Origin: Opisthorchis felineus
Taxonomy: Eukaryota; Platyhelminthes; Trematoda; Opisthorchiida; Opisthorchiidae
Reading direction: 5' to 3'
DNA: 64,000 bases
Assembly: GCA_004794785.1 (NCBI GenBank)
Contig: SJOL01008686.1
Span: 233,807-297,806, forward strand
This document shows positions 1 through 9,789 of this stretch, piece after piece. The notes below the pieces were generated by a model. The model worked only from the letters and a program-made list of their open reading frames with translations. It was not told where the DNA came from and did not search any database. Every line of letters begins with the position of its first letter. Position 1 is the stretch's first letter. The translations under genes were made by a program, and so were the position numbers.

Positions 1-837
1 CGTCAAATCAACCAGTGAATTTGAGAATGCCAGACATTGCGGTGGTGAAAACGGGGCAACGCACCCAGCAAACCAGACAGTAAAATCATACCACAACGTC
101 ATGCAGACTAGGGGAATGATGGAAACAATAGAGAGGGCCAGTGAAAACAGGGGACGTCTGGGTGATTGGTCAGTTCAAGTTTAGATAGACCGCAACGCAA
201 CACAAGCCAAAGGTCGACCAGTGGACCTACCACGCTTGCTACGTTTATACTACAGTGGACTGATCATGCCAAATTCGGCGTCCCCCTGCGCCCCTCGACT
301 TGTACTGCTATTTATGTGGCTGCCTTTGCATTCTGGGGTTCTGTGCTTCCGCAACCAGCCTCCCTTATTGAGCGTGTAAGAAGATTATGCGTTTTCGTTT
401 GGTATCTGTCCCGCAAGTAAAGCTAAATTGTGGTTAAAGGACCGAAAGCATTGTACAACTGTTTCATCATTGTTGAGGGTCATCGGAGCCAGGCAGCCCT
501 CGAAGCTCCAGGGAGACTCTGACCGTGGCCTCCTGGCTAACGGCTTGATAGCTAAACAGTCCGACCACAAGAACCTGATCAGCAATGTGATCAGCTCGCG
601 CCTAGACGGGGGATACCGCCATCCACCCTTTAAACGCGAGATTCACGTCACATGGTCCTTTGTTGGCCAGCTGATCAAGCAACAAATTCTCACAGTATAA
701 TTTCACCCATCAGGGATCTCATTCGTTCCCTAACCTACATCTCAAAATAAAAAGGTGTAAGGTGCCCAGTGTCACAGCCTCCATGCTACTTGCGAAAGCA
801 TGAATGACATTAACTGATTCACGGATTGATACACAGG
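1..837. other. no recognisable feature
   Basis: Only short open frames without recognisable motifs or convincing splice context. I see no tRNA, satellite or transposon protein signature here. Confidence 0.4.
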
Positions 838-1145
838 ATAGAGGCTTTCACCCAAGATTCCTGGGTCTGGCCTCTACTTGTCGTTCAGCGGCTGCCGTTC
901 TCCTGAAAGCCACAAGCGAAAAAAGAGCGTAGCACTACTGTCTAAGTTCTTGGCACGAGGCAGTAAGCTTGCCAGCGCGAGGACTCGCATAAAAAATCGT
1001 CTAAGAGTGCTTCGGACTGGGTACCAGATGTAGCGTGGACAACCGTTGGAGGAAGGTTGTTCCACGCAGCAACTACCAGAAGTGAGAACAAAATTTGCTT
1101 GATAAGTGTGCGCTCTGAGCAGGCAGCAAGCATAGCAGTTGTGGC
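838..1145 (-). mobile_element. 3' end of a CR1/Jockey-like LINE
   Basis: Read on the minus strand, one frame (about 1133-942) contains VVAAWNNLPPTVVHATS followed by LLDDFLCES. This is the usual ending of CR1/Jockey-type reverse-transcriptase proteins (W-N-x-L-P, V-V-x-A, then F-K-x-x-L-D). The adjoining frame (1065-874) carries MRVLALASLLPRAKNL, and near-identical DNA occurs in opposite orientation at 3365-3625, so this is an interspersed repeat. The copy is short and 5'-truncated. The LINE-end assignment is inference from the motif; repeat status is seen directly. Confidence 0.6.
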
Positions 1146-3364
1146 ATGATCAAGTCAAACTCTAAGTGGTTTCAGGACGTTTTTCAGAGACGCGACCAAG
1201 GCGTAAAAATGTACCTACTCTTCGAGTAGACAGACCGCACATTTGACAAGTTGGATCCCGAAGTCTGACTAAAAATCGCTTGTTGGTGTGAATCTACCCA
1301 GCATTACTTAAAAATTTCATTCGCTTGTTAAGCCGGTCAGACCAGTTGGTTCATTAAAACAACGATAATTGGACCACTGTGTTCCCAGAATTCAAGTAAT
1401 TATTCCTTGAGCTACCGAGAAGAATAGCCTTTCGGTAACAAGGTTAGCTACCGAAACAAATGTTTTCGGTAAATTTTACGGTACGAAGTTAAATGTTCCG
1501 CTGTTTTAAGGTACTTTTGCAAAGGGAAATGCGACGCTACCTGAATGACTGAGTCAAAATGCTTTGGTGACAGATCTTTTTGAGGTGACACCAACGATCT
1601 ACTCTCAAGAGGTGTAAGGACAACATCAGAAGACGCCGGGTGTCTGGAACAGCCCCTCGTCCAATAATGTATGTGCTTCTAAACTCTCAGTGCTTAAAGT
1701 AAAGCCAGGTAAAGTTTGGAACTCCTGGCGTCACTCGGGATTGTTCACGGTTTCTTACTGAGTTTTACTATGTCATTCTTTATGACTACATTACTTGCAG
1801 TGATGTTCTAGCCGGAAGCTTACCACTAATGTTGGTGTCGGAAATTTACGGGGAGGCATGATGATTTCAATGGGCCCTCGTCGCGTACCTTGACGGAATA
1901 AAAATAGAGAAAAAGAGGAGAAAAAGTGTAAATATAGGGAACCTGGAAAAAAGGCAAAAAGAAAAGATGGAAAATATTGAGAAAAGGAAGGGAAAAATAC
2001 CAGTGGGAAAATCGGAAAGGGTTTAAACACCCTGGTCTTCTGTCCGTCGCTCTCCGGACGCTTTATTGTGTCTGTCTTGACGTCTTGGACGCATTCCAGT
2101 CCAGATCCTCAACCTGCCGGCACTTCGAGACTGGGTTGTTCTCCCGGGTCAACTGATATCAAGCCTGGGGTGCCCGCATTCGCGCTTTTATACTCTGTTC
2201 CATTTCCTTCTGTTTTTCTGCTGTTGGTCTCCACTCCCCTTGGAGGCATGCGATGAAAATTCTCACCTACAGGGGTGGGAACGGACAGTGGTCTAAAAGC
2301 TACGGAACAATATGCCTCATATCCTCACCCCATGAACTCACCGAGATTGTCGCGAGATCCTTGGAATACTTGCTCGTCTGGAGCGACTTGTCACTTAGAG
2401 CTCACATGGTTTTCTCCCCGTCTTTCTCCGTTCATTCATTATGACCCACGTTTTTACCGATATCTCCAACGCCGCCGAAAACTGGCAAAAGTTGGGGGCT
2501 AGATAGCTGGGATCTCTTCGCCACGATATGGCATACCATAATTCTGCGGGCGTTGGGAAGGCTCACAAATCTTCGCTCCACCACACCGCTGGTTAATCTT
2601 ACTCATGCGGTACTGGTAATCTGGGTACTCCGTGGGACACGTCCGCTTAACAGAATGTACCATCGTCCCGTCGCCAACGTCCGGATGCAAAACAATTCCC
2701 AATTTTTACCGCCACGAATAAACTAATGTCGGGATCATGTCTATGCTTTCCTATAGGTTGGTGTGTTATATTTCTCTGAAAAGGCCATCAGGATGTTCAG
2801 TCTCCTACCCACTGTGTTTCCCTTTATGGAACAACGCTGTTGTACCAGCTCTTTTATCCGGGTCCATCTACATCACACTAGTTTTTCTGACCCCCAGGCC
2901 TATGTGTGATTGGAATATGCTGCAAAGCAGTACACCCTCCATAAACCGTCCTATCCATAGAGTTGCTCCACCTTACACAACCCCCTTAACTACTACTGCC
3001 TGCGTGGGTGAGTTATCTACACCTAACGTCTCTAGCAATTACAACTGCAACTCAGCTTCTGCGCGCTCATTCAGAATCCCAAACTGCGCACCCATTTTCA
3101 TATTCAGTCACGCAGAGACCTCTTCTCGTCCGTCTTTTCATTCCATCCCTGAATGAAATTCCCGAATCTGTCGTGTCCGCCGTCTCACATCAAGGGCATA
3201 AATAAGCGACTGATGGAGTGCTTTTTATCTCTATCTGTTCTCTTTGAATATTCCTTCTGCCTCTCATCCACGATTTTGCACGATTTTGCAAACTCCATTG
3301 GTACACATTATTTGTGCCTATAAGTTGCACTCTCTATCTGGATGGCATTTATGGGTATATCTTT
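1146..3364. other. no recognisable gene; one purine-rich tract
   Basis: Apart from the purine-rich tract listed separately and a doubled 11-base unit (cacgattttg-a) near 3270-3292, nothing identifiable was found. Several frames of 60-140 codons are open (for example plus 2737-3156), but none shows a protein motif or a credible pair of splice sites. Confidence 0.4.
1906..2010 (+). repeat. purine-rich low-complexity tract
   Basis: About 100 bases made almost only of A and G on the plus strand (runs of gaaaaag, ggaaaaaagg). It looks like decayed simple sequence. It also creates the open minus frame at 2030-1791, whose Phe/Pro/Ser-rich translation is a composition artefact. Confidence 0.6.
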
Positions 3365-3625
3365 AGAGGCTTGCCATTTGCCACATCTAGCACCCAGTTC
3401 AAAGCACCATTAGACGCTCTTTTATGCGAGTCCTCATGCTGGTAAGCTTACTGGCCCGCGCTGAGAATTTAAGGAGTAGTGCTATACCCTTTTTTAGCTT
3501 ACGCTTTTCAGGTAAACGGCAGCCGCTGAACGACAACGCCAGAACCGAACCAGGAATCTTGCGAAAGCCTCTATCCTGTGTATCAATTCGTGAATCCGTG
3601 GATCCCTGTGGTCACCATAGCTGGT
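3365..3625 (+). mobile_element. 3' end of a CR1/Jockey-like LINE, plus orientation
   Basis: Inverted copy of the element at 838-1145. The frame starting at 3424 reads MRVLMLVSLLARAENLRSSA and ends RQPLND, matching the other copy residue for residue at most sites. Shared DNA continues past that frame to the stretch ending in ctatcctgtgtatcaat. The homology between the two copies is directly visible; the LINE class is inferred from the WNNLPP motif in the sister copies. Confidence 0.6.
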
Positions 3626-3809
3626 CAGACCCACACGTTCCCCTGATTCCGCAGCCGTATGAATCTCAGACCAGACACGAAACCCGGCGATCCGAGAGTC
3701 CAGTATACCCTTATCTTACTTAATGTACCTACTGTTCCTTTTCATTGACTACATGGTCGCTAACCCCCTCCTATAAGTTGAACGAGTGTTTTGTCCCTCC
3801 TTTTTAAAT

Positions 3810-3863
3810 AGTCCAGTTAAAATTAAAGCCGAGACTAGTCCAATTAAAATTAAAGCCGAGACT
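3810..3863 (+). repeat. 27-bp tandem duplication
   Basis: The 27-bp unit at 3810-3836 is repeated at once at 3837-3863 with a single base difference (ccagttaa versus ccaattaa). It looks like a recent local duplication. Confidence 0.85.
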
Positions 3864-3914
3864 AGAACTATTGCTCAAGCCTATGAGCTCCCTTCCCTCT
3901 GCTCAAAATTAGTT

Positions 3915-4045
3915 AGCGTGTGAAACAATCTTCCTCCAACAGTTATCGACGCCGCTTTTCGCACACAGTGAACATCATTTTCAGACGCTTTTTATGAGTA
4001 TTCGCGCTGGCAAGTTCATTGCAGAATATCAACGCCTTAAACAGT
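3915..4045 (+). mobile_element. third fragment of the CR1-like LINE end
   Basis: Contains a degenerate copy of the NNLPPTV coding stretch (aacaatcttcctccaacagt) followed by ttttatgagtattcgcgctggcaag, matching the other two copies at 838-1145 and 3365-3625. It is more diverged and lacks the downstream RQPLND part. It lies 190 bases upstream of the Sm D1 start codon, so it may overlap that gene's promoter or 5' UTR. Confidence 0.5.
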
Positions 4046-4235
4046 CGCGCTGAATGCCCTTTCAGTTCTAGCTTGGGAGAAAACCAAAGCCGTCGAATGA
4101 GAAGAACGAATCCGATCGGGGAAGGTAGGATAAACGTCTCAGTCCAACGTATCAGTTCGTGACATTGTGATGTTGCTGAACTTGATTGACCTTGATTTGT
4201 TTTAAGTGCTGTACCGCGTGTCTCGACTTTTCGCA

Positions 4236-4249
4236 ATGAAGCTTGTTAG
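4236..4249 (+). CDS. SNRPD1: Sm D1, coding exon 1 (14-nt micro coding exon)
   Basis: Fourteen coding bases, ATGAAGCTTGTTAG, encode M-K-L-V plus two bases of an Arg codon, followed by a GT donor (gttggt). Sm D1 proteins begin [13 protein letters not shown] in animals, and exon 2 starts exactly with G-TTT-CTC-ATG, completing R-F-L-M. The join therefore restores the conserved N-terminus in frame, which is why I pair this distant exon with 13973. The intron falls inside the Arg codon (phase 2). The sequence tgatttgttttaag just upstream (ending 4206) could be a cis or trans splice acceptor for the 5' UTR; this is not provable here. The separation of 9.7 kb is odd but the phase and residue match are hard to get by chance. 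Confidence 0.85.
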
Positions 4250-4269
4250 GTTGGTTTCTCGTTTTTTGT

Positions 4270-5012
4270 CTAGATGGAGTCGGTTAGGAATATTTCCCTC
4301 CACGATTTTTCCCCATGAGCTGTCCATTTCGGCATTTCCTTGGTTAGGTAACCATGTCCGTAGACCTGTCTTTTTTGGCTGCCGAGTCGTTGGCGCGGGC
4401 GCTTCCCCCAGACTGTCAGGTTCAAATGGATCGACGGCTGTCGATTGTCAGAATTAACACGCTTCACTTGAAGGGCATATGCATTAATCTGGCGTAGCAT
4501 CACTTCATGAGCCGTCGTGTGGTTGCATCAGCCAGGTCGCTTTACTTGCCGCACATAGTAGGGAGGGTAAATGGAAACAGGCTGCTGACGCTGGTACTTG
4601 GGTGACATATCACCTCTCTGCAACAGGACTGAACCAGGGGTGGTCAGTCAAGGTGGTAACGAGATTCCAGAGGTTGAGCGATGTGCATATTGAAACAACT
4701 GTTCGTGCGGAGTACAATGAGTGGCCGTATATAACAGTGACCGGAGGCTGTGTAGAGCATCAGGAAGCACTGACTCCCAATGAGATGGCGGCAGATTATG
4801 AGTTTTCAATGCCAGGCCTATTGTTTTCCGGAGGGTATCTTTGATGCGCTCACCCTGGCCGTTACATTGTGGGTCATAAGTCTATGCCTGGCTGATAGCG
4901 ACACCTTTCTCCAGAAGACTTTTGAATTCTGACGACATGAACGATGAGCCTCTGTCGGAGTGGATACAGGCTGACATTCCGAATAAACGGAAGATTTATG
5001 TGAGACAGTCAA
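4270..5012 (-). pseudogene. Ty3/gypsy pol: integrase catalytic part and C-terminal tail, broken
   Basis: On the minus strand, about 4990-4620, the translation contains HSDRGSSF, then DPQCNGQGER and a stretch around ALHSLRSLLYTAT. These are the second Asp and the Glu region of the DDE integrase core and the block typical of CsRn1/Kabuki-type trematode gypsy elements. At least one in-frame stop interrupts it (after GVAISQA). The further open frame 4503-4270 looks like the basic integrase tail (N-x-Y-A then IHLNL). The element therefore reaches within about 20 bases of the Sm D1 exon 1 donor. It is a dead copy. Family assignment rests on motifs only. Confidence 0.75.
4500..4595 (+). repeat. fragment of the 37.7/48.1-kb repeat family within the gypsy remnant
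   Basis: About 90 bases, including catcagccaggtcgctttac and gaaacaggctgctgacg, match 48450-48540 (catcagtcgggtcgctttac, gaaaacaggctaccgctgacg). A weaker match is at 38035-38060. It is either a small insertion into the gypsy element or a shared piece of its 3' region. Confidence 0.5.
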
Positions 5013-5176
5013 TCACAGTTGCTAAAGTTATCCGCACATACGAATGCAAATACTCAATCAATCATGTTGAGCATATAGCGATTGCTTGTATTAGGTGGTA
5101 AGGAACCTATAAAATCCACACTCAAAAGGTTGTGTTCCTTTAATGAGATTGTCAGGGGTTTTCTAGAATCTGGGCT

Positions 5177-5410
5177 TCAACCCGGACACGTGGAAATAAC
5201 ACGCATGATATCGTCGATGGAGTAGGGGCGATTCTTGCAACGTACAAAATGAAACATGCGGGTGATTCCGGGATGGCAGAGTGAGTTATTTAGTTCTCTA
5301 AGTTGATTGTTGCTCACCATATAAGCGCATACATTGCGCGACAGTGTTGGCGACATGATTGTCCTTGTCAGGTCAATAGTTAACGTCATACTTGTACTCG
5401 GATAAACCAA
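5177..5410 (-). pseudogene. Ty3/gypsy pol: integrase H2C2 zinc-binding domain
   Basis: The minus frame contains LRELNNSLCHPGITRMFHFV and later SIDDIMRVISTC. The order L-H/L-x-HPG-x-x-RM...D-x-x-x-v...C is the HHCC zinc-binding module preceding the integrase core in gypsy elements. The first His is replaced (NNSLCHPG), so the metal site is probably damaged. It lies directly between the RNase H and integrase-core pieces, in the expected pol order. Confidence 0.7.
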
Positions 5411-5414
5411 TCCT

Positions 5415-5640
5415 TTAGCGATCTATTTTGTCATTTCTCACTTTAATCTTCTTTCCACCGCCATGCATGAAGGTGACCGAACGCTGATCAGTGACCAATT
5501 TGAGAGGCCTTCCTAGTAGATAGTGCCGCCATTTCCTAATGGGTTCAACGATAGCGTACGCCTCACCGATGGCAGAGTAAGTCTTCTCGCTGGAATCCAA
5601 TGCCCTCGGGAAAAAGGCTACCGGTCGATGGTTTCAGCTG
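5415..5640 (-). pseudogene. Ty3/gypsy pol: RNase H remnant
   Basis: The minus frame reads SSEKTYSAIGEAYAIVEPIRKWRHYLLGR then LVTDQRSVTFMH and ends KVRNDKIDR. This is the gypsy RNase H block in which S-S-E-x-x-Y-S-x-i-x-x-E-A-x-A-I-v is followed by T-D-x-x-S-V-x-F-M and K-x-x-N-D-K-I-x-R-W. The catalytic Asp of TDQ is present. The frame is separated from the RT piece by the AT-rich tract at 5711-5850 and by unrecognisable sequence. Confidence 0.7.
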
Positions 5641-5710
5641 AGGGATATGGCTATAGCATCTAAGGCATCCGTTTCAACAACTAAAGCCTCGTTATAGTCT
5701 ACTGTAATTA

Positions 5711-5850
5711 GTATAGCAGTACAGTATAGTATAGTATATAGTATATATATACTGTATACTACCACTACTATATACTACTATATATACTATATACTATATA
5801 TATAGTATACAGTATATATAGTATATAGTGTAGTAGTATAGTATAGCACT
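5711..5850. repeat. TA-rich, partly palindromic simple repeat
   Basis: A 140-base tract of reiterated tatagta and actatata blocks that reads similarly on both strands and could fold into long hairpins. It interrupts the gypsy pol remnant between reverse transcriptase and RNase H. Confidence 0.8.
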
Positions 5851-6242
5851 TTCTAGTTCGTTTTTAGGTTCTCGAAGACAAATTCGACTTCGGCAGGTAG
5901 GGGGAATGTTTCATTCTTTACGAGTTTGTTATTTTTTCTTCAGAAAACAGACATTCAATGGGGGTACTTTGCGAATATACCGATGACGCGTCGAATTTCC
6001 GTGGTAGTTTGCGGAGGAAATAACTGACGGATAGTTTCCATGCGTTCAGGGTCGGGCACTGTGATACTCTTTGAGGAGGCAGATAACTTTTAACGCGGTG
6101 ACGATCTTGTTATCGTTGAGTGTGATTCCATACTTCCTTGTGGCTTTTAAAAGCTATTGAAGATTGAAGTCGTGTTCCACAGATAGTCACATTGTCTATG
6201 TAGGCACATGTGCTTTTAAGCTTTTCGAACTTAATGATATTG

Positions 6243-6680
6243 TTAATGGTTCACTGAAAACATGCTATACCGTTTGTGACACCGAACGGTATGCAGCGAA
6301 ACTGTAACAGGCCGCCACAGGCTTCGAATGCTGTAAAACGTTTGTCGGATGCTGAGGTAGGGACTTGATGATAGGCGGACAAGAGGTCTAATGCACTGTA
6401 GACTTCGAAATTTCCTCAGTCCTTTTGTCCATGCGTGGCAGGGGGTAAGCGTCTGGGTGTGTGAACCGGCTGTAGTCAACAACCATCCGGCGTTTGTGAT
6501 TGACATCCTCGGTAACCAAAACTTGCACTCCCCAGGGATACGTTGACTGCCCGATTGAGACTTCTTGCAATAAGCGGTCAACTTCGGTGCGAATGAATTT
6601 TTCATCATCCGAATGATGTCTTGATTTGGTGGCAATAGGCTTGCATTCTGGGGATAAGTTGGCGAAAAGTGATGGTGATT
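6243..6680 (-). pseudogene. Ty3/gypsy pol: reverse transcriptase fingers/palm, frameshifted
   Basis: Two overlapping minus frames carry pieces of one protein: KPIATKSRHHSDDEKFIRTE followed by EVDRLLQE, YPWGVQVLV, RRMVVDYSRF and DAYPLPRMD. This is the gypsy RT opening (P-I-x-x-K-S-R-R-Y-S, then S-P-W-x-x-x-x-L-V, R-x-V-V-D-Y, Y-P-L-P-R). The frame shifts near 6400. The downstream part with the catalytic YxDD is decayed and not clearly visible. Confidence 0.75.
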
Positions 6681-6930
6681 CAACGTCTACTGCCGTTGAT
6701 AGTGAACGCATCACGATCTCCACCGAATGAAATTTCCATGTTGTCATATAGACCCAGAAAATTATGCCCGAGTAGAGCGTCGGTGCAGAGGTTTGGCGTT
6801 ATAAGGAGCTCCAATTTATTGTACGATGTACTTCTGCATCTGATGGAAACACAAGCATAACCGGTCGTTCGGCAGGACAGTGATGTAGTCGCCATCGTGA
6901 TGACTAAGAAAGTTGGATACATTTTCCAAT
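6680..6930 (-). pseudogene. Ty3/gypsy aspartic protease C-terminal part
   Basis: The minus frame contains LLITPNLCTDALLGHNFLGL followed by YDNMEISFGG. The pattern D-x-x-L-G-x-x-F-L is the C-terminal signature of retroelement aspartic proteases. The N-terminal DTG/DSG loop was not convincingly seen; the stretch at 6922-7000 contains the likely position (an A-x-C-I-D-W-S-T-like reading appears only on the opposite strand). It sits between the zinc knuckles and RT, as expected. Confidence 0.6.
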
Positions 6931-7109
6931 TATGTAGTTAGAACAAATGAAACTACAAGAGCTTCCTGTATCGATTGGAGCACAGATAGCGATGCCATTG
7001 ACTCCGACATGGTGCATGCCAGGCAATTAGGTGCTGCTGCAACGGATAACAACGATAGAGTAGACTTCATTATACAATTTGCATGGAACTTGGTGGTATT
7101 TTTTGAATG

Positions 7110-7211
7110 GCATACGCCGCGGAAGTGGCCGCGTTTACCGCAAGGATTACAAACGGCTTCTCGAGCGGGGCACTTTGAACGAGGATGTCTATCATAACCA
7201 CAGAAATAACA
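7110..7211 (-). pseudogene. Ty3/gypsy gag zinc knuckles (two CX2CX4HX4C)
   Basis: Minus-strand translation gives two consecutive zinc knuckles, CYFCGYDRHPRSKC and CNPCGKRGHFRGVC, separated by PAREAV. Both match C-x2-C-x4-H-x4-C exactly, so the metal ligands are intact although the element is otherwise dead. The upstream gag part continues at 7423 on the other side of a SINE inserted at 7225-7408. Confidence 0.85.
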
Positions 7212-7224
7212 TGTTTGAAGGGAT

Positions 7225-7408
7225 AGTTCGAGGTAGCTCAGCGGCTAAGATGCGAACCTGCTGATCATGAAGGTCCGTGGTTCGGACCTAACTTCTGCAT
7301 CTCGGCTGCTCCTGTCTAGGCTTGGGCAACCTAGCAGTATCTCAGCCTTCATGGTAGCATCGGGTGTTGTGGCAGCTAGGCACCTAAAGGGTGTTAGAGC
7401 CAAACAAT
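7225..7408 (+). mobile_element. tRNA-derived SINE inserted in gypsy gag, with target-site duplication
   Basis: The head has a Pol III A box (tagctcagcggctaag) and B box (ggttcggacc), then the SINE body with gcttgggcaacctagcagta. It is flanked by a near-perfect 13-base direct repeat: tgtttgaagggat at 7212-7224 and tgtttgaacggat at 7409-7421. Removing the SINE and one repeat rejoins gag to its zinc knuckles. This shows the SINE moved after the gypsy insertion. Homologous copies occur at 9790, 11148, 30835 and 63550. Confidence 0.9.
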
Positions 7409-7422
7409 TGTTTGAACGGATT

Positions 7423-7760
7423 TTACAGGAGTAATGGTTGGATCATCACGTGTTTCGGGATTCTGTGAGGTGGATGGAATCGTAGAGCAGTTATAGGTTC
7501 GTTACTAACAGATGATTGCAACTGCTTGTGAGCCAACTCGAGGGATCTAGCAGGTTGGTATGCTTGGTCCAGAGTGAGTTCACTCTGTGCTAGTTTTTCG
7601 CGAATGGAAGAAGACGCCAGGCCGTTAATTATAGCATGACGCACGGATTCGCCTCGATATCCAGTTACAGGTACTGGTTTAAACTCGAAATCTTTGACTA
7701 ATGATATCAGTTTTCGTACGAACTGATCAATATCCTGTCCCTTCTCGTGCTTACAATTTT
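7423..7760 (-). pseudogene. Ty3/gypsy gag (capsid part)
   Basis: The minus frame includes GQDIDQFVRKLISLVKDFEF, then VRHAIINGLASSSIREKLAQ and LTLDQAYQPARSLELAHKQL. This is the gypsy gag pattern G-E-x-I-x-x-F-i-x-x-L...i-r-x-a-i-i-x-G-L-x-S-x-x-I-R-x-x-L...L-T-L-x-x-A. At about 7755 the same open frame passes into unrelated RTE reverse-transcriptase sequence, so the 205-codon frame 8040-7423 is a chimera of two transposons rather than a gene. Confidence 0.75.
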
Positions 7761-8060
7761 GCCACCATAGATGTCTCAAATCGGCACTCGCGACCGAAGT
7801 CTTACGGATTCGTTCGTTTACCCCATGAATGACGCTACAATCGCAGCTGACACAACTTGTATGATGGGTAAAACGCTCCTCAACATCGAGTGCCTCTCCT
7901 TTGATTGTAAGTGGCGTGTTCAGTAACTGCACGTCCAGGGGCATGACCTTACACTTTGTGGGTGCCAGGTGAATACCAAAGGATGGGATGAGTTTAATCA
8001 TTTCACCCAGAAGGCTGTGCTTTTTTGTCCTCGAAGACAAGAACGATGTCGTCTGCTTAT
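7755..8060 (-). mobile_element. RTE-like LINE fragment (RT palm to thumb)
   Basis: The minus translation gives ADDIVLVF (the YADD Tyr codon is a stop), then GIHLAPTKCKVM, LTIKGEALDVEERF and VNERIRKTSVASADLRHLW. This is the usual RTE order after the catalytic motif. It abuts gypsy gag at about 7755, marking either an insertion point or a deletion join. Confidence 0.7.
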
Positions 8061-8064
8061 TTCA

Positions 8065-8145
8065 GATGGACAGTACGGCAGTGAAGCATCAGTGTCAACA
8101 CTGATGTTGCTGTCTTTAATGATGATGATGATGATGATGATGGAC
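8065..8145 (+). mobile_element. RTE-like LINE 3' terminus with (ATG)n tail
   Basis: The sequence gcagtgaagcatcagtgtca through gatgttgctgtc and an (atg)8-like tail matches the 3' ends at 26985-27070, 51885-51960 and 10427-10475 in other orientations. The trinucleotide tail is characteristic of RTE elements. Confidence 0.75.
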
Positions 8146-8699
8146 AACGTTTTTGTCAGTAGCTATTTGAGCACTAGAGTTTTGAAGACCTAGCGCTCGT
8201 CCGAGCATCTCGTTAACGAAAGTAGCTAGGAATGGATAGAGTGAGCATCATAGTCGGACCCCACCTTGTGTGCAGAAGCTTTTGTAGAGGTCCACATATA
8301 CTTTGAGGCCAGCAGTCCTGAGAATACAAAGAATTATATTCGCAAACGCTTCCCGAGAAAACAGGCAAAAGTGACTCCGGACGGACGGATGATTAGGATC
8401 CACATATGTGTTCCAAAACGAGTGTCATTCAGTTATTGATCCGCGCTATCATAAATGGTGACAGTGTGATCAGTTTAGGTCCCTGGCCGGCACGCTGTTA
8501 GAGGACATCATGTGGTCAGACGACTTCAGTTATTTTTGAATTTGGTGCCGCATAGAAACAGTCTGCGAACAGCACATAGCTGGTGCAGTCATTCCTCGTC
8601 CAATCCACTCGGCCATCCAATCGAGTGTCATATGCGATGACTGCCCGCTTGTCCATTCAGATCTCCGGCAACCAACCAGAAATCGGACAACGAGAATTA
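8146..8699. other. unassigned intronic sequence
   Basis: No motif recognised. It is likely decayed body of the plus-strand RTE copy whose C-terminus is readable from 8700 onward, but the frames are too damaged to show it. Confidence 0.35.
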
Positions 8700-8935
8700 T
8701 GGGTGCTGTAGGTGCTAGGTGCCATCCAGGATGGGGTGTGAGTGATCCATTTTGCGCATAGTTGGAGACGCTGCAAGGTATGGCTGCTAATCGATATCAA
8801 TGGCGTTGTCAGTTTCTATCCAGCATCTGAATGAGTCTCTGGAGGCACCTCGGAGTGATCGTAGTAGGCTAGCACTGAATCCATTTCCTAACCACTTTGA
8901 TTTTTTATTTATGAAACTTTCAAATAACTTTTACA
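8700..8935 (+). mobile_element. RTE-like LINE, extreme C-terminus and 3' UTR
   Basis: A plus-strand reading gives RCHPGWGVSDPFCA, stop, LETLQGMAANRYQWRCQFL. This is the P-G-W-G-x-x-D-P...L-E-T-L-x-x-M-A-x-x-R-x-Q-W ending seen in the other RTE copies of this window (for example 39590-39710). It is followed by an AT-rich 3' UTR. Confidence 0.7.
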
Positions 8936-9789
8936 GTTTTATGGTAGCCATGCACCAGTGTTAAATATTGATTTTTTGTCGATGATAGCGACTGTGCTCC
9001 TTATGGACAACCTGCGTGCATTCCGACCACGTGCTTGTTCGTTGCTGCTTTTTGATCTTCTCGGGTGTGTGCAAAATGTTACTTCTTTTCCCGGCAGCTC
9101 ACTGGTAGAGTATCTTCCTTGACTGTCCTGGTATTTTCACAGGCTGCACTGACAGCAAAACCATGGATGGTCGCCCGGTGGTTACCGATTCTCCTCAGAG
9201 GCTAGTTTTGGGCTTGATTTAACCTTGAATTTGGAGGCCAACTTCTTGGACGCCCTGAATGCATTGATCTGGATTTGGTGAATTTTTGTGTCGTGCACCG
9301 TGACTCTCGTTCCGGGCTTTGAGATTGACGCAATTTTGGCTCAGGGTACGTTAGGTCCTCTACTGCATACGTCATGTTTCCCTGTGTTGGTGAAACTTTC
9401 ATGTACAGATCATGACGACGTGACAACGCGAAGCGATAGCGCCATGATCAGGTTAAGCGCTGGACAATATTCCTGCCTTTCTGGATGGAGGCTGTACGTG
9501 ATCAGAAGCTCTACAGAACACAGCACGTAACCGACTCCAGTGGTGAACTTGTTGTCACTTCGTAGCCGGACTGTCCAGCTAGCGTTTGTGTCGTGTTCGC
9601 TGGCTGTGTTAAATGAGATTCGGAAATTTTGCTGAGCCGATCCCGCTGATGGTGTCTTACTCCAACATGGTGCTCAAATATGTTTACTTCAATGGTTTCG
9701 GATGGTGTAGGTACCTCACTATTGGCATGGGGATTTTCGCAATGAGTCCCTTTTCCACTTTTCTCTACGGTTCTTTTCATGGTTGCTTA
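8936..9789. other. unassigned intronic sequence
   Basis: Two minus frames of 74 and 89 codons (9426-9202 and 9780-9511) are open and rich in Ser, Thr and Glu, but I recognise nothing in them. They could be remnants of a retroelement ORF. Confidence 0.35.

Noticed and set aside
7228..7300. tRNA gene calls at SINE heads (also at 11150, 63555, 58823 and 59484)
   Set aside because: A and B boxes are present but the cloverleaf arms do not pair fully and each continues into SINE body; they are tRNA-derived, not tRNA genes.
7423..8040. 205-codon frame as one gene
   Set aside because: Half is RTE reverse transcriptase and half is gypsy gag, joined at about 7755; it is a chance fusion of transposon remnants.
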